Source: Gammaproteobacteria bacterium RIFOXYD12_FULL_61_37
Lineage (GTDB): Bacteria > Pseudomonadota > Gammaproteobacteria > Chromatiales > Chromatiaceae
Direction of reading: 5' to 3'
DNA: 64,000 nucleotides
Assembly (NCBI GenBank): GCA_001801995.1
Contig: MGZB01000025.1
Span: forward strand, 62,001-126,000
Part shown: positions 55,185 to 63,089 of the stretch, in pieces
How positions within the stretch are numbered: the first letter of the stretch is position 1
Layout: the number at the start of each line of letters is the position of its first letter
Position numbers and translations under genes: made by a program
The notes under the pieces: generated by a model
Seen by the model: the letters and a program-made list of their open reading frames with translations, nothing else
Databases searched by the model: none
What the model was told of the DNA's origin: nothing

Positions 55185-55586
55185 TCACCGCTTGCAGAGT
55201 GGCCTCAGATCGGAATTCTCGACGGCATCGACAATGGCGTTGACCAGATCGCCAAGTTCCACCAGGGTAATGGAGCCAAGCAGCTTGTTGACCAGCGCGG
55301 GCTCCACCGCCGCCAGCACTGAACGCCCATCCTTCAGATTTACCGCGATTCCCACCTTGTGGATGTACTCCTCCCCATCCTCTCCGGCGGTCAGTTCCTC
55401 GGTCATATCCAGCAGCTCGTCGTAATAGGCCTCGATCTGATCCAGCAGCGCGTCGTCCAGCTCCTCCGGCAGAAGGACGTTGGTGCTGAGATCCTCCTGT
55501 TCCAACCGGGGTATCAAACCTTTCCCCTCGATGAAGTCACAGAAAAGCCCGCAGGGTTTGGGGTGGAAGAAGGCATATTCGAGCAT
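55185..55586 (-). CDS. Conserved hypothetical acidic protein
   Basis: The 133-residue soluble acidic protein starts at ATG 55586 after AAAGGATCGGCGC. It contains FFHPKPCGLFCDFIEGKGL, LLPEELDDALLDQIEAYYDELL and VGIAVNLKDGRSVLAAVEP. No domain was recognised. It is transcribed in the same direction as the oraE operon but upstream of nothing else; the 111-bp gap to rnt is unremarkable. Confidence 0.72.
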   Translation of the reverse strand: MLEYAFFHPKPCGLFCDFIEGKGLIPRLEQEDLSTNVLLPEELDDALLDQIEAYYDELLDMTEELTAGEDGEEYIHKVGIAVNLKDGRSVLAAVEPALVNKLLGSITLVELGDLVNAIVDAVENSDLRPLCKR

Positions 55587-55681
55587 GCGCCGATCCTTTC
55601 TTGTGCTGTTGCGAAAGGTCAATCATACCCTTACATGACCCAGCCATGCCGTTCAGGATTTGCTGACCGGGTCCCCGGCAT

Positions 55682-57886
55682 TCACCCTTGCCGGGAAATT
55701 ACACCGGACGCCCTGGACTGCCACTCCTTCACCAGATAACTGGCAACGTCCCAGCCACGGGTGCCACGGCCGAAGCCGGTATCCAACCCACATGCCTTGG
55801 CTAGTTCTCCGGTGACATGAGCGCCGCCGGCGACGAGCAGCAGGCGGTCGCGCAGGCCGCGTTCCTGGGCCAGTTGGTGCAGCCGTTTCATGTGAACCTT
55901 GTGTACATCGTTGTGGGTGACGATGGTGGAAACCAGCACCGCCTTGGCGCCGAATCGCTCCGCCGCATCGAGCAGCCGTTCCACCGGCACGGATGAGCCC
56001 AGGTCATGGATGAGGAAGCCGTATCTCTCGATGCCGCCGTGCTTGATGTCGAGAATCTCATGCAGGCCGACGGTATGTTCGTCCTCGCCCAGGGTAGCGG
56101 CGACGATGGCAATCTTACGGGGCCGGACCCAGGCCTCGATCGCCGCCTGGTCCAGCAGCTCGCTCTGGGGGGCCAGGGTGAGAAGTCCGGCACGGATGGG
56201 CAAGTCGAATATCCCCTTGATCTCGAACAGGCTTCCCTCGGCGGGGTGCAGGACGCGGCGGCTGATCACCTCGGGCGCTTTGAGGCCCATGTGGAGCGCC
56301 ATCTCCAGGGCTGCGGCCTCGGCAACCGCCGGGCTTTCGGGCACGAAGAGGCTGAGGCAGACGACGCCGTCGCCGTGCTTCTCCACCTCGGGCCGGAGGA
56401 TGCCTTCGGCCCTCTCGGCCAGAGGGCGTTCCAGCCGTTTGTTGACGTTGTCTTCCGGGTCCAGGTCGTCGATGTAGCGGATGCGGTCCGGGTTGCAGAG
56501 GGTGCAGCCGCCGTAGGTCTGGCATGACTTTTCCGGGTAGCAGTTGTTGCCGAAGTGGCTGCATACGGGGGCGCCATAGCCGGGTTCGCGCGGGACAACG
56601 CTACCGGCACGGTCGCCGCCCTCGGGGTCGCGGGCAATGCCATCCCCCTTGCGTTCGGGAAAGTAGCCCTGATCGACGAACATCCCAGCGGCCACGGCCG
56701 CGTAGTAGCCGCCCAGTTCCAGGATCTCTTCCAGGAACAGCACAGCCCGTTCCTTCAACTCGCGGACGGTCTCGCGCAGCGGCCCTTCCTGTTTCAGCGC
56801 CAGCAACTCGTCGAGGCCGTCAAGCCCCATCAGGGTCTGGCGGGCGGTGTTGACCCCGGCGATGTTGTTGTAGTGCCAGGGGATGTTGCGCCCCTCGTCG
56901 GGGGTGATGGTGGATTGGATGTCGGCGGAGGTGAGGCGGGAGACGAGGGTATCGAGGACGTGCGACACCGTGGTCTCCAGGGTGTCGGTCTCCATGTAGC
57001 GGGTGTTCTGCTGGGCGCGGAAGCGGAAGCCAGCAAACAGCTCGCGCAGGGCGATCGCGTAGGGCAGATCCAGGCGCAGCTTGGGTGCCGGGGGCGCGGT
57101 AGGCGGCACGGTGGAGAGGGCGATCAGCCCCTCGGGCATGCCGGCGGCCTGGGAATAGGCGCAATTGACGGCGTGCTGGACGAACAGCTCCGGCGTCACT
57201 TTCCAGGCCTCCTTGGCGGTGGCATTGGCGTTGTGGGCGCCGTCCAGTTGCAGGATGCCGCCGCCGGCCAGGATGTGCTTGGCTTCCGCCGCGTCCACGA
57301 AGGAGCGGTGCATGTTGATGTCGCGGTAGAGGACGTTGTACTGGGGGTCCTGGTGACAGCCGTTGACCCCCTCCTCGACGAAGAGGACCGCCATCTCCGG
57401 TCCCGCCAGGCCGCTCACATAGGAGTGGAAATTGATGGGCCGCCCCACCTCGTCCTCGATGGCATCCAGGGCCTTGCGGCTGGCGCGCAGTTGCTTGCGG
57501 GTCACGGGGATGCCGCCGACGCCCTCCGGCGTCCCCTCAATCAGGCCGTCGATGTGGGACTGGCCGGTGGTGCGAATCACCATGATGTGGTCGGCCCCGT
57601 GCCAGGCAGCCATGCGCATGCGGCGGATGTCGTCCTCGAAGCGGCCGGAGGCGATCTCTGTGGTGATGACGCAGGACGATTGCGGATCGATGTCGCCAAA
57701 ATAGTGGGCGGCGGGCAGGGGAATGGAGTTCGCCAGACTCTCGGAGCTATCCCGATAGACAAAGGGGCCGATGGCCTGGTTTTCGACCTGCTTCCGCCAA
57801 GTCCAGCCCTTGCGCCGGGGGCGATACCGTTCCAGGTCCTTGAGCACCTCCAGCAGGTCGATCTTTTCATTGGGCTTGAGTTTCAT
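55682..57886 (-). CDS. oraE: D-ornithine 4,5-aminomutase, catalytic subunit
   Basis: The 734-residue adenosylcobalamin- and PLP-dependent mutase subunit moves the terminal amino group of D-ornithine to give 2,4-diaminopentanoate. A PLP-binding barrel (GADHIMVIRTTGQSHIDGL, YVSGLAGPEMAVLFVEEGVNG) is followed by a Rossmann B12 domain with the cobalt-ligand motif DEHTVG (D602, H604, G607) and VSTIVTHNDVHKVHMKRL. Length is close to the clostridial enzyme. ATG 57886 overlaps oraS by 4 bp. It is the last gene of ord-ortA-ortB-oraS-oraE. No B12-enzyme reactivase gene lies beside it. Confidence 0.93.
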   Translation of the reverse strand: MKLKPNEKIDLLEVLKDLERYRPRRKGWTWRKQVENQAIGPFVYRDSSESLANSIPLPAAHYFGDIDPQSSCVITTEIASGRFEDDIRRMRMAAWHGADHIMVIRTTGQSHIDGLIEGTPEGVGGIPVTRKQLRASRKALDAIEDEVGRPINFHSYVSGLAGPEMAVLFVEEGVNGCHQDPQYNVLYRDINMHRSFVDAAEAKHILAGGGILQLDGAHNANATAKEAWKVTPELFVQHAVNCAYSQAAGMPEGLIALSTVPPTAPPAPKLRLDLPYAIALRELFAGFRFRAQQNTRYMETDTLETTVSHVLDTLVSRLTSADIQSTITPDEGRNIPWHYNNIAGVNTARQTLMGLDGLDELLALKQEGPLRETVRELKERAVLFLEEILELGGYYAAVAAGMFVDQGYFPERKGDGIARDPEGGDRAGSVVPREPGYGAPVCSHFGNNCYPEKSCQTYGGCTLCNPDRIRYIDDLDPEDNVNKRLERPLAERAEGILRPEVEKHGDGVVCLSLFVPESPAVAEAAALEMALHMGLKAPEVISRRVLHPAEGSLFEIKGIFDLPIRAGLLTLAPQSELLDQAAIEAWVRPRKIAIVAATLGEDEHTVGLHEILDIKHGGIERYGFLIHDLGSSVPVERLLDAAERFGAKAVLVSTIVTHNDVHKVHMKRLHQLAQERGLRDRLLLVAGGAHVTGELAKACGLDTGFGRGTRGWDVASYLVKEWQSRASGVISRQG

Positions 57887-58236
57887 GACGGCAGCTCCTC
57901 CCACCCTTCCCCATTCAGCAGGGCGGTGGCGGCCTCATTCAGGCTAATCCCCTTGCGCTGGGCCAGCTCCAGCACCAAGCGCCCCGCCCCCCGGCCGAGG
58001 AGCCCCCGCTCCTGGAAACGATCTACAAGGGCCTTGGCCTCCAAGCTGGAAAGCCCCATGCGCAGCAGGACCGAACGCTCGATGGACGGCGTGGTGTAGG
58101 TACGCGCCTCCTCCAGCAAGGGCTCCAGTATCCGGCGCGTCAGCGCCCAGAAGCGTTCATGCAGCTCATCGTCCGACAGGCCGCGCAGGTGGTGGCTGCG
58201 TTCCTCGAAGTCATCGGTCCGTTCGGGGCATTTCAT
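57883..58236 (-). CDS. oraS: D-ornithine 4,5-aminomutase, small subunit
   Basis: The 117-residue helical protein has LSDDELHERFWALTRRILEPLLEEA, YTTPSIERSVLLRMGLSS, and GRGAGRLVLELAQRKGISL. This matches the small subunit that stabilises OraE and is essential for activity. ATG 58236 lies inside the 3' end of ortB (26-bp overlap), and its stop overlaps oraE. Such tight packing indicates one transcript. Confidence 0.9.
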   Translation of the reverse strand: MKCPERTDDFEERSHHLRGLSDDELHERFWALTRRILEPLLEEARTYTTPSIERSVLLRMGLSSLEAKALVDRFQERGLLGRGAGRLVLELAQRKGISLNEAATALLNGEGWEELPS

Positions 58237-59638
58237 CGATGATCTCCTTGACATGGGCGGTGGTGGTGCGGGTCTCGGCGGAGAGGAAGGCCAGATCCGC
58301 CTCTCCGAGTTCCGCGCCCGCAGGCAGTTGTTCCAGTGCATGGCGGATATAGGAACGGCGCAGGGGCTCCAGCTTCACTTCGGTCGCCGCGAGCTGTTCC
58401 GGCCGCTCGGGAATGAGGATGCGCTCGCCGGGCCGGCCCCCTCGCGGATCGCCCCGCCGGACATCGATCCCCAGGCACCGGGCCAGGTTGAGCTGGGCGA
58501 AGGGATGCTTGCCCGCGCCGGTGTATTCGGTCTCCTGCACTACGATGATCTGTTCCTCATCGAGTTCCTGGGCAATGGCGAAGGCTGCGGCCAGGGAGGT
58601 GTTCCCGGCGGGGCCGCGCTCCATGCCCTCCAGCACCGCCAGCAGTTGGGTGGCGTAAAAGACCTCGCCCTGGCTCAGGGTAACGAAGCGGTCCATGTAG
58701 CGCAGGGGCCGGGCAGCGTTGAAAGGCACGTCGGCCCGGTCGGGCCAGGTGGTGAAGGGCATGGCGAAACCGGTGTGGCCGGTGGTGAAAGACTTGCGGT
58801 TGAAATCCCGGTCCGAGGCCATGTGCAGGCCGGCGAGATCGACGCTGGCCGCCACCAGCCGGGTCCCGGCGGCGCCCGCCTTGAACAGGCCCCGAGCGGT
58901 CCCGGTGATATTGCCGCCGCCTGCGTGGGTGACTATGACCATATCGGGATCACGCCCGGTCAGCGTCCGGGTTTGCTCCGCCAATTCGTAGCCGAGCGTC
59001 TCGATGCCGAGGATGGAATAGGGACTGTAGAGGGAGGCGTTGAAGAAGCCGGTCTCCTTCAGCACTTGCAGGAAAACGGCAAAAAGCTCCGGCCCCACGG
59101 AGAGACGGATCACCTCGGCCCCGTAGGCCTCGCAGGCACGGGTCTTTTCGGCAATCTCCGGCTGGGCCAAGCCCTGGCTGTCGAAGGCCTCTTGCAACAG
59201 GATGCACCTGAGCCCCGCCTTGGCCGCCTGGGATGCGACCGCCGCGCCATAATTGCCGCTGGTTGCAGCTGCCACGCCCTGGTAGCCGCGTCGCTTCGCC
59301 TCGTGGATGGAGAGGGAGGCGCGTCGGTCCTTGAAGGAGCCGGAGGGGTTGGCCGCCTCGTCCTTGACGAAGATCCGCGCCCCCTTGCCCGGCCCAGCGC
59401 AACGCCGCGCCAGGGCGGTGATGTTGCGCAGTTCCACCAGCGGGGTATCACCCACGGCGGTGCGCCGCTGGATCTCAGTCACCTGGGCCAGGCCGTAGCC
59501 GGTGTCGCGCATCAGCCCCTCGTAGTCGAAAGCGATCCGGCCGATGCGGTAACGGTCGTAATCGATGCCCACCGAGGCGCGCATGATCTCGCCGCGCTGG
59601 GTCATGATCTCGGCGTAGCTTGTGTGGCGGAAGGTCAT
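58211..59638 (-). CDS. ortB: 2-amino-4-oxopentanoate thiolase, beta subunit (PLP)
   Basis: The 475-residue protein has a threonine synthase-like PLP fold: PSGSFKDRRASLSI (Schiff-base lysine), AATSGNYGAAVASQAAKAG, and VTHAGGGNITGTARGLF (phosphate loop). OrtB with OrtA cleaves 2-amino-4-oxopentanoate with CoA to alanine and acetyl-CoA. It is distinguished from threonine synthase by the context and by segments such as YDRYRIGRIAFDYEGLMRDTGY. It overlaps ortA by 4 bp. Confidence 0.92.
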   Translation of the reverse strand: MTFRHTSYAEIMTQRGEIMRASVGIDYDRYRIGRIAFDYEGLMRDTGYGLAQVTEIQRRTAVGDTPLVELRNITALARRCAGPGKGARIFVKDEAANPSGSFKDRRASLSIHEAKRRGYQGVAAATSGNYGAAVASQAAKAGLRCILLQEAFDSQGLAQPEIAEKTRACEAYGAEVIRLSVGPELFAVFLQVLKETGFFNASLYSPYSILGIETLGYELAEQTRTLTGRDPDMVIVTHAGGGNITGTARGLFKAGAAGTRLVAASVDLAGLHMASDRDFNRKSFTTGHTGFAMPFTTWPDRADVPFNAARPLRYMDRFVTLSQGEVFYATQLLAVLEGMERGPAGNTSLAAAFAIAQELDEEQIIVVQETEYTGAGKHPFAQLNLARCLGIDVRRGDPRGGRPGERILIPERPEQLAATEVKLEPLRRSYIRHALEQLPAGAELGEADLAFLSAETRTTTAHVKEIIDEMPRTDR

Positions 59639-59922
59639 TGGCGCAGTTCCCCGGCGATGGCCAGCAACTCGACGATGGGCGGGCCGAAGCTGTGATCGTA
59701 GGCGGGATTCGCCGCCAGGAGGCTTCCGCTCAGGCGCCGTCCCGCCAGGGTCTCGATCCGGGCCTCCGTACCGATGGCGGCGGGTTCCAGCAGAAAGCCC
59801 TTCACCCGCATCTCCAGGGGAACGGTCTGAGTATCCGCAGGCACCTGGGGCGCCCGCCCGCCGGGGGGCAACAGGACATTTCCAATCTCGACCCAGGTCC
59901 CGGCGGGGACTTCCTCATCCAT
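59635..59922 (-). CDS. ortA: 2-amino-4-oxopentanoate thiolase, alpha subunit
   Basis: The 95-residue small subunit of the thiolase has WVEIGNVLLPPGGRAPQVP, the block MRVKGFLLEPAAIG and ETLAGRRLSGSL, matching OrtA. It has no known catalytic motif and acts only with OrtB. It overlaps both neighbours (ord by 8 bp, ortB by 4 bp). Confidence 0.9.
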   Translation of the reverse strand: MDEEVPAGTWVEIGNVLLPPGGRAPQVPADTQTVPLEMRVKGFLLEPAAIGTEARIETLAGRRLSGSLLAANPAYDHSFGPPIVELLAIAGELRQ

Positions 59923-60946
59923 GGCGCACTCCCAGAAAGGCGGCGGAGACCGGCAAGTCCGCCATGGAATAGAGCCCCGGCGAGGCGTCGAGCACCCTCG
60001 GAATCATATTCACCGCCAAGGCTGTGGTGGCCTGGCCGCCGGGGATCTCGGGGTGGCCGCTGAAATGGATGGGGGGCGTGCCCTCGATGGTGATTTCGTC
60101 GCCGGTCTCGATCCCCTCCAGCTCCGGACGGACCTGTTGGGGGTGGATAAGGGTAATAACCGGCTCGCCCGCCCGGTAGGCGACAGCGCTGTGATCACAG
60201 CCAGCCACCTGGCCCGGCTCGACGGTGACGAAGGGGGTACTCCGCCGGACTTTTGAAATGATGGGGTCCCGGCGCTGCTCGATGGCGTCGATCGCCCAGC
60301 CGAGGGCCTGGGCAATCATGCCGATCGACTGAGGAAAGCCGAAGTGGCCCGCCACAGAGCCGTCCCGGAGCCCCTGCTCAAAGGCCTCGGGCGTCAGCCC
60401 CACGCCTTGGGTTCGCAACACCGAGGGGCCATAGGGGGCGAGGTCGTTCACACGCCGGGCGGTGATGGAGCGGACATGGGCGCAGGCGCCGGAGAGGAAA
60501 ATCGGCAGCAGGTCGAGGACGAAGCCGGGGTTGACCCCGGTCCCCAGCAGGGCGACGCCCATTTGCTGGGCCAGTTCCCGGAACCGCCGCGCCAGATCCG
60601 GCGAGGCGGCGGCGGGAAAGGCCATCTCCTCGGCGATGGAAATGAGGCTGACCCGGTGGTTTAACAGGCAGAGAATCTCGCCCGAGGCATCGGCCAGACG
60701 CGAGCAGGTGGCCTGGATGGCGATCCGGGGGCGATGCGCCTCGATCAGGGCAGGGAGGTCATTGCCGATGGACAGGCCTGTCTCCCGCTCCAGCCCAATC
60801 GCCTGGCCCAGGTCCATCCCCGCCCGTTCCCGCCGCCGGGCAAAGGCGCCCACCAGCACTAGGTCGGGTCTTTCAAGCAGCAGACGCGCAATGCCGGACC
60901 CCATCTGCCCGGTGCCGAGCAACAAGACGCGAATAGGTTCGCCCAT
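59915..60946 (-). CDS. ord: 2,4-diaminopentanoate dehydrogenase
   Basis: The 343-residue NAD(P)-dependent oxidoreductase has a dihydrodipicolinate reductase-like N-terminal Rossmann motif LLLGTGQMGSGIARLL, then LLGTGVNPGFVLDLLP and HFSGHPEIPGGQATTALAVNMIPRV at the C-terminus, typical of Ord. It deaminates 2,4-diaminopentanoate oxidatively to 2-amino-4-oxopentanoate. ATG 60946 has AGAGGA upstream. It is the first gene of the operon, with an FNR-like site 71 bp upstream. Confidence 0.92.
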   Translation of the reverse strand: MGEPIRVLLLGTGQMGSGIARLLLERPDLVLVGAFARRRERAGMDLGQAIGLERETGLSIGNDLPALIEAHRPRIAIQATCSRLADASGEILCLLNHRVSLISIAEEMAFPAAASPDLARRFRELAQQMGVALLGTGVNPGFVLDLLPIFLSGACAHVRSITARRVNDLAPYGPSVLRTQGVGLTPEAFEQGLRDGSVAGHFGFPQSIGMIAQALGWAIDAIEQRRDPIISKVRRSTPFVTVEPGQVAGCDHSAVAYRAGEPVITLIHPQQVRPELEGIETGDEITIEGTPPIHFSGHPEIPGGQATTALAVNMIPRVLDASPGLYSMADLPVSAAFLGVRHG

Positions 60947-61016
60947 CAGGAAGTCCTCTGTGAGTAACGGTTCGGCTCCCATCCAACCTAATCCTAAGAC
61001 TAGCTCATGCAGACGC

Positions 61017-61030
61017 TTGATGGCGGTCAA
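61017..61030. promoter_or_regulatory. FNR/DNR-like site between ord and norD
   Basis: TTGATGGCGGTCAA matches TTGAT-N4-ATCAA at nine of ten positions. It lies midway in the 147-bp spacer between the divergent ord (start 60946) and norD-like (start 61094) genes, centred about 77 and 70 bp from the two starts. It could couple ornithine degradation and norD to oxygen limitation or NO. The regulator is not in the window. Confidence 0.5.
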
Positions 61031-61093
61031 GGCGGCGGCCGCTGGAATGGTCCCAAAGTAACCGCTTCATTTCCCGCAAACGGCAAAGGTCCG

Positions 61094-62932
61094 ATGGAAG
61101 AACAGGTCGGCGAGCTCTGGCACCGCCTCATTACCCGCTTGGCGGATGACCGCCATTTGGCGGCAAAGGTCCGCCTGACCCAGGTCCAGCGGCCCTTGAG
61201 CATCTATTTCCGCGCACTGGGAGGCGACGGCGGCCTGCAAATCGAGGCCGCCGACGCCACAGCCAGCCGCGCGCGGCGCAACTGGCTGCAACGCATCGCC
61301 GGTTTCGGCTGCAAGGTGGAGCTGGCTTGGCGCGACCAGCGCTCGCTTCGCCTGCCGGGGGAGATCGCCTGGTTCAGCGAGACCTCACTCAATCGCGATC
61401 TCTACTATTGGCTGGCGGCCCTGGCCGTGGACGACTCCTGTAATCGCGGCGACTGGTTCAACGCCAATCAGGCCCTCAGCCGTAAGACTCTGGAGCGATT
61501 TCCCGGCTTGGCGCCCCGTTATGAACGTCTGGTACAGGCCCATCTGGCACAGCGCCCCGCCCCGGAAAGCCTCAAGCCGGACGAGACCCAGGCAGAGCTG
61601 GCGGTCCGGGCTGCCCTGGAGCGGCCTGGCTCCATCGCCGCCCTGCCCAGCGCCAAGCGACCGCCCTTTCCCGTCCCCCTCTGGCTCCATCCCGACCCGC
61701 CGCTGACAGCCGCCGACAAGAAACCCCAGGAGCTGGATGAAAACGGGGTAAACGAAGGTGCGAAGCAGCGCAACCTGGAGGATGTCGCCCGGCGTCAGGC
61801 CGAGCGGGTGAAGGAGCCCGAGGCCGATCGCGGCCTTGTCGCCATCCGCATGGAAAACATCCTGACCATGGGCGAGTTCGTGAATGTGGACCGGGGCACG
61901 GAGGACGAGGAGGACCTGGACCAGGCCGAGGCCATGGCCCGCGAACTGGACCGGATCTCGGTCAGCCGGGGCAAGAAGAAGGCGTCGTCTCGCCTGCGGT
62001 TCGACCTGGATCTGCCGGGAGCGGCGGATGACGACCTGGTCCTGAGCGAGGGCCAACTGTTGCCGGAGTGGGACTGGCGCAAGCAGCAACTGCAACCCAA
62101 CCATTGCCGCATCGTCTCCCTGCTGGCGAACAAGGCGCCTCCCATCCCCCTGCCCGATCATCTGAAACGTACCGCAAAGAAATTGCGCAACCAGTTTCAG
62201 GCCCTGGCCCCGGCCCGCATCTGGCATCGCGGCCAGCCGGACGGGGAAGAGGTCGATATCGACGCCTATATCCGCTTCGCGACCGACAAGGCCGCCGGCC
62301 GGGGGACCGGCAGCGACGGGCTCTACCGGGAGATGCGTAGCGGCGCCCGTGACCTGGCTTGCCTGCTGCTGGCTGACCTCTCCCTTTCCACCGACAGTTG
62401 GATCAACGATCACCACCGGGTCATCGACGTGATCCGCGATAGCCTTTTTCTCTTCGGCGAATCCCTGGCCGCCACCGGCGACCGTTTCTCCATCCTCGGC
62501 TTCTCCTCGCGTAAGCGGGACCCGGTGCGGGTGCATAGCATCAAGGGATTCGGAGAGAACTATGGGGGGACAATCAGGGGCCGGATTCAGGCCATCAAGC
62601 CCGGCTACTACACCCGCATGGGCGCGGCCATCCGCCATGCCACTGGTCTGCTGAACGGTCAACCGGCCGGAAGGCGGCTGCTGCTGATCCTGACCGACGG
62701 CAAACCCAACGACCTGGACAAATACGAGGGACGCTACGGCATCGAGGATACCCGCCACGCCGTGCAGGAAGCCCGGCGCACCGGACTGGAACCCTTCTGC
62801 GTCACCATCGACAAGAAAGGCAACGACTATCTCCCCCACCTCTTCGGCAGCGGCGGCTACCTGGTGATCGGCAACCCGGCCGAACTGCCCAAACGCCTGC
62901 CCCTGCTCTATGCGCGATTGACAGCTGCCTGA
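61094..62932 (+). CDS. norD: NorD/CbbO-like VWA-domain activation protein
   Basis: The 612-residue protein has a C-terminal von Willebrand A domain: MIDAS motif LLADLSLSTDSW, FSILGFSSRK, TRMGAAIRHATGLL and LILTDGKPNDLDKYEGRYG. The N-terminal half is the helical NorD/CbbO region (RIWHRGQPDGEEVDIDAYI leads into the VWA part). Such proteins work with MoxR-type AAA ATPases (NorQ, CbbQ) to insert metal into or activate NO reductase or Rubisco. No ATPase partner or target enzyme is in the window. ATG 61094 follows AAAGGTCCG and is preferred to a start at 61007, which would overlap the FNR-like site. Confidence 0.85.
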   Translation: MEEQVGELWHRLITRLADDRHLAAKVRLTQVQRPLSIYFRALGGDGGLQIEAADATASRARRNWLQRIAGFGCKVELAWRDQRSLRLPGEIAWFSETSLNRDLYYWLAALAVDDSCNRGDWFNANQALSRKTLERFPGLAPRYERLVQAHLAQRPAPESLKPDETQAELAVRAALERPGSIAALPSAKRPPFPVPLWLHPDPPLTAADKKPQELDENGVNEGAKQRNLEDVARRQAERVKEPEADRGLVAIRMENILTMGEFVNVDRGTEDEEDLDQAEAMARELDRISVSRGKKKASSRLRFDLDLPGAADDDLVLSEGQLLPEWDWRKQQLQPNHCRIVSLLANKAPPIPLPDHLKRTAKKLRNQFQALAPARIWHRGQPDGEEVDIDAYIRFATDKAAGRGTGSDGLYREMRSGARDLACLLLADLSLSTDSWINDHHRVIDVIRDSLFLFGESLAATGDRFSILGFSSRKRDPVRVHSIKGFGENYGGTIRGRIQAIKPGYYTRMGAAIRHATGLLNGQPAGRRLLLILTDGKPNDLDKYEGRYGIEDTRHAVQEARRTGLEPFCVTIDKKGNDYLPHLFGSGGYLVIGNPAELPKRLPLLYARLTAA

Positions 62933-62942
62933 AACAGGGCAA

Positions 62943-62971
62943 AACGAAGCCGCCTCTTGGGCGGCTTCGTT
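62943..62971. terminator. Hairpin between convergent norD and degP
   Basis: A perfect 12-bp stem aacgaagccgcc / ggcggcttcgtt with a 5-nt loop lies 11 bp after the norD stop. T-runs are short, but the position between convergent genes supports a terminator. Confidence 0.65.
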
Positions 62972-63005
62972 ACCTATGAAAATCCGCCGGGTCCGGCGAC
63001 GTTGT

Positions 63006-63036
63006 GGTGGATGCGCTACCGCTTATCCACCCTACG
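63006..63036. repeat. Dispersed hairpin repeat (ggtggatgcg..tatccaccctacg)
   Basis: Ggtggatgcg and cgcttatccacc form an imperfect stem, followed by cctacg. Sequences of this form (GTAGGGTGGATAAGCG.. on the other strand) are widespread between genes in proteobacteria. It lies downstream of both norD and degP. Confidence 0.5.
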
Positions 63037-63089
63037 CAATTTTCATCTTCCGGGGTGACTCGACTCGCCCCATGATCGTTAGCCCAAGG

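Noticed and set aside
58253-59695. Plus-strand open frame of 480 codons opposite ortB
   Set aside because: It is antisense to a PLP enzyme with intact SFKDRRA and AGGGNITG motifs.
61385-62839. Minus-strand open frame of 484 codons opposite the norD-like gene
   Set aside because: The plus strand carries a recognisable VWA protein, and the minus-strand translation shows no domain.
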